Below, piece by piece: positions 31,131 through 36,718 of a DNA stretch of 36,718 nucleotides (position 1 is the first letter of the stretch; every line of letters begins with the position of its first letter). The stretch is taken from NCBI GenBank assembly GCA_009602735.1, contig WELA01005583.1:6783-43500 (forward strand), in the 5' to 3' direction. The stretch comes from Mesotaenium endlicherianum (taxonomy: Eukaryota > Streptophyta > Zygnematophyceae > Zygnematales > Mesotaeniaceae). Made by a program: the position numbers and the translations under genes. The notes below the pieces were generated by a model, which was given only the letters and a program-made list of their open reading frames with translations, was not told the origin of the DNA and did no database searches.

Positions 31131-31779
31131 AGGTGAGGATGAAGACAATCAAATCATAGAGCCTCACAGATGGAAAGTTTTGTGCCGCTTAAGTTTAATT
31201 GTGGAATAGCTCCCAACCCTGACACTGGAGCCCTCCTCTACCTCCATAATACGCTCTTCATCGTCTTGTGAGTCCGTAAACAGGGAGTTGTCAATGCCGC
31301 CAAACATGACTACTAAGAAGCACTCAGGAAAATGAGTATTCATTGCAATGTGGAGGCTCATAATGAGGCATGTAGCGATAAACTGGTAGACTTGTATAAG
31401 AGATTCGTGAACGTCGTGAAGAAACTTGATGCATCCAAGTATGGCTGATAGTGTGGTGCGTTGGTTTCAAGAAGATCAACGTTTGTTGTTGTGGGAGATC
31501 CCATAAATCTTAAGAGGTGTACGCGGTGAAAGTCACATAGTTCCCTCGCCAACACCTTCCCGCGTAATCGGCGATGACTAGACGTTTCGCGTCAATTCTT
31601 TGGTCAGGTTGTTGGAGTCAACAAACTAATCTTTTTTCACACACGACGTCGGTTTATATGTCGGTTTTTGTGCAGACACACATTTTTTGCACGTTTTACG
31701 CCACTCTTGAACGAAATACGTGTGTACGTCGACGTTTTACGTATACAACAAAAACGTAATCCATGACTAGGATCCCCGC
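31131..31779. other. Stretch with no recognisable gene
   Basis: Short minus-strand frames at 31164-31361 and 31358-31555 adjoin each other but show no domain I know. The first has an acidic stretch (DSQDDEERIMEVEEG). They could be exons of an unknown product upstream of the hAT pseudogene, or chance. The rest is featureless. Confidence 0.4.
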
Positions 31780-32735
31780 CTGAGTTGAAACGACGGAAGT
31801 CAGGGGAGTGTGCGGTTGTCTTCCATAGTTAAGAAAAAACGTCGTTTCCTTAACACTTTCTTAATAAGCAATATTAACTACAGACTCTGCAGTTGAAAGG
31901 AGGGTGTCTCATTTGTCTTGGCAAGGATTCACACAATGCTTAAGGAACTCCTGCTGAACGCGGTTCATCGTTCTCTCTAACGATCGATCTGAGGATGGAA
32001 GCTAGTTGACATCATAAGTGTCGTGCCAAAATGCGAGCAAACTTCCTGCCAGAAGTGGCTCGTAAATCGTGAGTCATGATCACTTGTGATCTTTTTTGGC
32101 ATGCCATGTAACTTGAACACGTGATCACTGAAGAGACGCGCTGTCTCCCTTGCACCAAGTGATGGTTTAATGGCCACAAAGTGCACCATTGTAGTGAAGC
32201 GATCCACGATTGTTGACAACCCCATTGTGTCCTGTATTGGTGGTAGGCAATTCCACAACAAAGTCGAGGCTTATACTTTCCCAAGGAGCACCTCCAAATC
32301 CAACGGTTGCAACTTCCCAGCGGGCAAGGTATTGCTCGGCTATTCCTTGATGTACTCGGCAACATCAACCTTGAGGGACGGCCAAGTGTACCCTAGGTGC
32401 AAAAAGCGTGTGTGATTTTGGTTATTCCATGGTGTCCAGAGTAAGGAGAGTCATGCGCTTCCCGTGGTAGCATACGTCTTGCGTGGCCTTTTGGGACTAC
32501 AATGCGCCCATTGTGCCACCAAATATCGTCCTCAAACAAATACTTTGCGTGATCGTTCTTTTTGTCCATACTCTCCATTGTTACAGCAACACCGTTCAAG
32601 TCAAGACCCTGGAGATCTAGGAAAAATGAATCTTTAGCCCTCGTGAAACGATTGATGCAGGTGAAGTGCTTCCGAGGTATGCATGCTATCCAAATTGGGT
32701 TGGCCCGCGTCACCAGGCCGGGTGCGGTCAGATGT
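31780..32735 (-). pseudogene. Integrase remnant (minus-strand gypsy)
   Basis: The zinc domain has PREAHDSPYSGHHGITK (near 32420-32480). The CxxC partner is eroded. The core follows: VDRFTTMVHFVAIKP, HGMPKKITSDHDSRFTSHFW and SFHPQIDR ending in a stop where the catalytic Glu region follows. The close parallel to 7262-8139 extends into KETTFFLNYGRQP-like sequence. Confidence 0.88.
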
Positions 32736-33185
32736 CTAGGGGGGTACAGCAAGATCAAGAGTGGCCACCCTTGAAGCCTGACCGTTTTGTTCTTGCAAGC
32801 CCGCAACGGTCCCTAGCAACAAGCTACGCTGAGGAAGTCGACTTAGAGGGTCGCCAACACTGTTGCGACCTAGGCGATACGCCCACTCAAAGTGGAATCG
32901 TTGCAAGAACTCAAACCATCTCGGTTTTCTCCTTGACAGCGTTGGTTGAATATGGAAGAAAGTATTTGGACAGTGGTCTGTAATCACTGTCGAACCCTTG
33001 CAATCTTCCAAATAATATTGCCATATTTTAAAAGCGTATATCACTACCCAAAGCTCCTGCTTTGTCATTGAGTAATTTTGTTCGGCAGGCATCAGCTTTC
33101 GACTCTCAAAACAGATAGGCTTGCCTGCCTGGCAAATTCGTGAGTGCATACCTAATGTGCACAAACGCGTATTGAATATTCTCAT
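32736..33185 (-). pseudogene. RNase H remnant (minus-strand gypsy)
   Basis: The 149-codon frame reads CFESRKLMPAEQNYSMTKQE, then LWVVIYAFKIWQYYLE, STVITDHCPNTFF and NSVGDPLSRLP. These give the Glu and Asp positions of RNase H and the tether to integrase. Its first strand is lost to frame changes near 33190. Confidence 0.87.
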
Positions 33186-33353
33186 TCCAGATGAACGTCG
33201 TATCTTTTCTTGTCAGAGTAGTAAGTGGCGCAGCCATCACTTAACAAGCTTGCATAAACTTACGAAAGTAGTTAGCAAAACCCAAGAAATGATCGAATTG
33301 TATGTACATCGGTTGGGATAGGCCAATTTGCAACACATGCAATCTTGGCAGGG

Positions 33354-34090
33354 TCAGGGCGCACCCCTTTCAAACCCACTACATGCCCAAGGCCGGTACA
33401 AATGTTCATCCTTTAGGAAGGAACATTTCCTGCGCTTGGCATAAAGGTGTTGCTTTTGAAGGATCTGCAACACCAACTCTAGGTGCTTGTAATGCTCTTC
33501 GTTTGTCTTTAAATAGAGAAGGATATTGTCAAGGTATACCTCGATGAATTTCCCCAAGGATGGTCTAAACAAATTGTTCATTGTGCTTTGGAATGTCGCT
33601 GGTGCATTGGTAAGTCCAAAACTTAGGACTTTGTATTGGAAGAGCCCAACAGGTGTCCGACACGCTGTCTTGGGGACATCCTTTAATGTGATTCAAATTC
33701 GATGATAGTTTAGCGCTAGATCTAGCGAGGAGAACACGCATGCCCCGTGCAGCAAATTAAACAATTCATCAATGCAGGCAACGAATAGCGGTTCTTGACC
33801 TTTATGTTATTTAGGGCACGATAATCAATGCACATCCTGAGCGTCCCATCATTCTTTGAAACAAATAAAATGAGGGCGCCAAATGGAGACAAGCTCGGCT
33901 CAATCCATCCCCTCTCCAGCAAGTTGGTAATTTGGTCCTTCATTTTGGTCATTTACAACGGGCTTAAGCAATAAAGAGGTCGCCAAGTCGGTTGAGAATC
34001 GAGAATGAGAGGGATAGTATGCTCAATACCCCTATCAGGCGGAAGCTTGGCTGGTATTTCAGTTGGGAACACTGACTTGTACTCTTTCCA
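33354..34090 (-). pseudogene. Reverse transcriptase remnant (minus-strand gypsy)
   Basis: The frame 33952-33722 has [20 protein letters not shown] and [20 protein letters not shown], the RT fingers. After eroded sequence with stops, the frame 33581-33354 has FIEVYLDNILLYLKTNEEH, in which the catalytic YxDD motif is YLDN. The core is therefore inactive. Upstream, to 34090, a segment leading into RT is readable with one TAA. Confidence 0.88.
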
Positions 34091-34171
34091 CCTCTTGTGT
34101 CCTCACCCTTTGTTCCTGCCAGCTCACCTTCCATTCCCTCTCTCTCGGTCGTTAACACTACTACCATACCC

Positions 34172-34745
34172 TAATTGCCACCTCCCGAGGGGCTTACAGT
34201 ATTAGACTTGTTTGCGGGGATTCCCTCTGCAATTGCTGGTCTCGTGCAGAGTGGACACCGTGTTGCACACTGCTATTACTGCAATGTGGACCAGGTTGCA
34301 AAGCTGGCTAGTCAAACACACCTGGCGGCATTACACCTTGCCTTCTCCACGTTGCTCCCTACGTCTGCATACCACACCTCAGGATATTTGTCTCCTCCAG
34401 CAGGACCACTTGCATGGCAGTGGTCCCGTCCATCTTGTCGTAGGCCGCTAAGAGTGTCAGGTTCATTCTCGTGCTGGTGGTGGCAAGGGGCTGGCTGACC
34501 ACCGCTCTCAATTGTTTTTGAGCTTATTCGCGTCTTAGGTCTCCTCCAGACCTCCCAAACCTCTTCACCCGCCTACCTGCTTGAAAACGTTAACTCCGCG
34601 GATGATGATTGCGCCCATATCCGTGCTGATTTTGTCACTATCACCTCCATTTTGGGGCCCGATGTTACACTCGACGCTACGGCCGTTGGGTCTTACGATC
34701 ACCGTTCGCGTATGTTCTGGCAAAACCTTGTGTTTCATACTACCC
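34172..34745 (+). pseudogene. DNMT3-like cytosine-5 methyltransferase domain, motifs I to VIII (second copy)
   Basis: Motif I is LTVLDLFAGIPSA (34190-34228), the S-adenosylmethionine loop, then CYYCNVDQ. After a frame change near 34340-34385 comes GPVHLVVG, a TAA (34449-34451), and ECQVHSRAGGGKGLADHRSQ, which is motif IV with the catalytic Cys codon at 34455-34457; the family usually has PCQ/PCN. Another frame change leads to AYLLENVNSADD (motif VI, Glu 34583-34585) and VTLDATAVGSYDHRSRMFWQN (motif VIII). The order I-IV-VI-VIII is canonical, which excludes the rearranged plant DRM type, and the motif VIII form favours DNMT3. Motifs IX-X are deleted here but seen in element A. The enzyme would methylate cytosine in DNA; this copy is inactive. 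Confidence 0.85.
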
Positions 34746-34915
34746 TTGAGCCTATTCCTCACCACATCCACTCCCGGGTGTTGCATCGTTGTGTTCGATA
34801 TCACTGGCATGAGGGAACTTTATTGCGTATCTTTCCTCATCACACTTGAGTCGTCCCTCCCCCTTCTGAGCGCATACCACTTATTCGCAAGATCCACAAA
34901 GAGTCTGGGCTTGCT
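34746..34915 (+). pseudogene. Integrase zinc-domain fragment fused to the methyltransferase
   Basis: In the same frame as motif VIII the sequence continues LEPIPHHIHSR, then VLHRCVRYHWHEGTLLRIF and HHT, with a TGA at 34847-34849. Beyond it another frame has PLIRKIHKESG. It matches 5535-5670 of element A. The second zinc ligand pair is missing because the copy ends here. Confidence 0.83.
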
Positions 34916-34916
34916 T

Positions 34917-35035
34917 GTGCGGGTGAGTGTGTGCTTGTGCGGGCAGGAGGGCGGGCAAAGCTATTGGGCGCACCTGTGCATGTGTGTGTGTGTGTGTTTG
35001 TGTGTGTGTGAGTGCATGTGCAGGCGAGCAGTGGA
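34917..35035. repeat. GT-rich simple repeat
   Basis: The + strand is a (GT)n-like tract with GTGCGGGC interruptions, the purest part being 34978-35011. It lies directly at the broken end of the methyltransferase-integrase fragment and may mark a repair junction. Confidence 0.85.
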
Positions 35036-36290
35036 AAATATGTGCTTTCTCTCGCAGCGAGTATTACACAGAATTATATCCAATCGATTTTAGTTCACCC
35101 CCTTAGAAAGGTTTTCATTATCAGAACTAAGAATGAAATGCACTTCAGGCCTACGTAGCAGAAACCTAACATATTCATATTGGTAGCAATGAAACTTTCT
35201 ACTTCCATAGTAGTGGTATGCGTTAACTAGAACAAAGTCAGAAGTGGTATGTAGTGCGCCTCATGTACCAATTTAGGAGTGATACACAAAGTACCAAATA
35301 AGCCTCGTGGAGTAGTTGCATAAAGAGTTATATCGCCTCAACATTTACCTCCAGCATTCCAAAATTATGTCAAAGAAAATTTATAGAGTCATGTGTACTT
35401 GGGATATGAATCAGACATAAAGACAAGACTTACACGAAGATGGTGAAGATATGATGCAAGAACACTTACCAACAGTTATTAATACACAAAATATTGCAGC
35501 TTGCAACGTCACCACACAGCAGGCCTAGAAGTTACAACTACTTACATACAAGAAATGCAGGGAGCCAACCTGTTTGCAAAGCACAAACACACGTGCGTGC
35601 ACGTGCACACAAACGGACACACACATGCATGCGTGTGCCCATTACCCCGCCAATGAGGTCCAAGACAAAGCATATCCGTTGAGCCCAAAGTTGCGGGCGA
35701 AGCACACGTGCTGGAGTACATACATGAGAAAGCTAGGGGGCGGGGGGGTCATTGCCGCGTTACTTAGTCTAGGAATTTATAGCGCCACTAGACGCCTGTA
35801 GGCTACTGCCCAAATGGTCAAAAGCCCAACATTAATTCTTGATGCCAAAGACGACTTTCTGAACCTTTAAACCCTAAACCTCCTTTAACCCTTATAGAAA
35901 GAGAAAGCGGGAGAGTGAGAGACATCCAGTAACGGGTAGGCATGGTCAAATAGTGGAACTTGCTTCAGCGCTCATTGCCCTCTAGCACTGTCACGAGCGT
36001 AAGCACCCGCGGCTCGACTGACTTGAAGATCCACAGTCAATGACCTGGACCAAAATGGTCCAACTGGCCAAACTCTCATACCCGGAACATCCAGCCTAAG
36101 TGTTAATGAGACTAGGTCCCACCGAATGCACGTTTCCCCCAAAAATCCGCCAAGCGCGTCAGCGCGTTGGGCTCGCACGTCGCCACACGCTAGAGTCTGA
36201 ACCCTATGACGTAAGCCCCGGCCAAGAGCGCCTGATCCAAACCTCAGTCCCTCAGGCCCATAAACCTGCAACCCTAAACCCTAACCCTCG
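35036..36290. other. Stretch with no recognisable gene
   Basis: No supported gene or RNA. It includes an alternating purine-pyrimidine CA/TG/CG tract at about 35582-35640 and short CCCTAAA-type words at 35870-35877 and 36271-36287 (CCCTAAACCCTAACCCT). G+C content rises to the right toward the exon-like ORF at 36301. Confidence 0.55.
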
Positions 36291-36298
36291 CATCGATG

Positions 36299-36642
36299 GC
36301 TTATATCCCGCTCCACCGCACGTTGTCCCCCAGCACGGCCATGCGCGTCGGCTCGTCGGGCTCGCACTTCTCCGTCCACCCGCGCGGGCTCACCCAGCCG
36401 TCAGCGTGCCGCCCCAGCATGTGGATGCTCATGGGGCGCAGCGCGTGGAGCGCGGCCGTCTTCGAGAACCCCGACTCGGAGATCACGAACATGGTGCAGT
36501 GTGAGAGGAGGCTCCACTCGGCCACGGACGAGCGGAGCGCCTCCAGGCGAGCGGCCGGGTCGCTCTCAAGCAGCTGGTTGTGCAGCGGGGAGATGCCGGT
36601 TGTCACCACCTGCACGAACGCGGGTCCCACATGGCCGCGCAA
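36299..36642 (-). CDS. GC-rich exon-like ORF, unknown protein C-terminus
   Basis: An open minus-strand frame of about 113 codons ends in TAA. It has strong G/C bias at third positions, unlike the transposons to its left. It contains RLEALRSSVAEWSLLSHC, FVISESGFSKTAALHALRP and SIHMLG. No ATG suits the start; a TGA lies just upstream, so it is probably a last exon whose 5' partner lies outside the window. The pattern of helix, hydrophobic strand, then SGFS..AA faintly recalls the C-terminal part of GT-B glycosyltransferases such as fucosyltransferases, but this is weak and the function is unassigned. The opposite strand is also open for 134 codons, as expected for GC-rich coding DNA. Confidence 0.5.
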
Positions 36643-36718
36643 CGCCCATCATGATATATTACATGCCAGGTGGAGGCGTCACCACGCGTCTGGGGGGGGT
36701 GCAGAGGGGGAGAGGGAG

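Larger units (their letters stand above)
31780..34090 (-). mobile_element. Decayed minus-strand Ty3/gypsy pol
   Basis: From 34090 down the minus strand reads through a pol in gypsy order: an RT entry segment (VFPTEIPAKLPPDRGIEHTI), RT, RNase H, integrase zinc domain and integrase core. It ends near TTFFLNYGRQPHTP at about 31830-31780. Gag, protease and LTRs are absent. The same family as the remnant at 7262-8139 is likely, because the integrase segments match closely. Its 5' side abuts the methyltransferase-bearing fragment at 34140. Confidence 0.88.
34140..34915 (+). mobile_element. Second element-A-family copy: DNMT3-like domain fused to integrase zinc domain
   Basis: A methyltransferase (motifs I, IV, VI, VIII) runs without a break into the integrase zinc-domain segment LHRCVRYHWHEGTLL, which in element A lies 2 kb further along, beyond RT and RNase H. 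The copy therefore arose by internal deletion that happens to keep the frame. It ends near 34907, inside the segment equivalent to HEKSG of element A, against GT-rich DNA. The left side abuts the minus-strand gypsy remnant. Confidence 0.82.

Noticed and set aside
35494..36290. Short plus-strand ORFs near the right end as genes
   Set aside because: They overlap CA/TG simple sequence or oppose the GC-rich exon frame, and have no recognisable domain.
36100..36504. Plus-strand 134-codon ORF as the real gene at the right end
   Set aside because: It is the mirror of the minus-strand frame in GC-rich DNA. The minus frame has more natural hydrophobic and helical patterns, though certainty is limited.

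Overview
The window looks like repeat-dominated nuclear DNA from the green-plant lineage, most plausibly a streptophyte (charophyte) alga. Supporting this are chromodomain Ty3/gypsy elements primed by an initiator-Met-like tRNA, a BED/DUF659 hAT transposase, short CCCTAAA-type motifs, and above all a gypsy family carrying a cytosine-methyltransferase domain. To my knowledge gypsy elements with captured methyltransferases have been reported from charophytes. The species call is inference. No intact host gene is visible; the only candidate is a GC-rich exon-like ORF at the right end. Almost everything recognisable is a transposon, and most copies are broken.

Layout. 1-3230: a (AG)n microsatellite, then DNA with no recognisable gene. 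3236-7260 (+): element A, a decayed gypsy polyprotein whose domains read DNMT3-like methyltransferase, reverse transcriptase, RNase H, integrase, PHD finger. 7262-8139 (-): integrase remnant of a different gypsy family. 8140-16335 (+): element B, a full-length but decayed chromodomain gypsy element with 722/718-bp LTRs and an extra acidic/basic ORF after pol. 16340-16575 (+): a second PHD fragment of the element-A family. 16576-17797 (-): LTR, chromodomain and integrase tail of a gypsy element. 18845-19376: two tandem 266-bp units. 19391 to about 30036 (-): a broken hAT transposase pseudogene (BED, DUF659, dimerisation domain). One of its introns holds element C (20932-27621, -), a young gypsy element with nearly identical LTRs, a perfect GCCGC target duplication, separate gag and pol frames joined by a probable -1 frameshift signal, and a single premature stop. 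Its BED-to-DUF659 coding part holds a 476-bp TRIM element (29341-29816) with a GCAAC target duplication. 30170-31130: AGC-rich tandem repeats with a poly-A/N assembly scar. 31780-34090 (-): another decayed gypsy pol. 34140-34915 (+): a second methyltransferase copy, fused to the integrase zinc domain by internal deletion. 34917-36290: GT-rich and unannotated DNA. 36301-36642 (-): the GC-rich exon-like ORF.

The main biological point is element A and its relatives. In one LTR retrotransposon family a de novo type (DNMT3-like, motif order not rearranged) DNA methyltransferase lies upstream of reverse transcriptase, and a histone-reading type PHD finger lies at the integrase end where chromoviruses carry a chromodomain. 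This suggests an element that may read chromatin when it integrates and write methylation on its own DNA. Copies in this window are all inactivated, so function can only be inferred.
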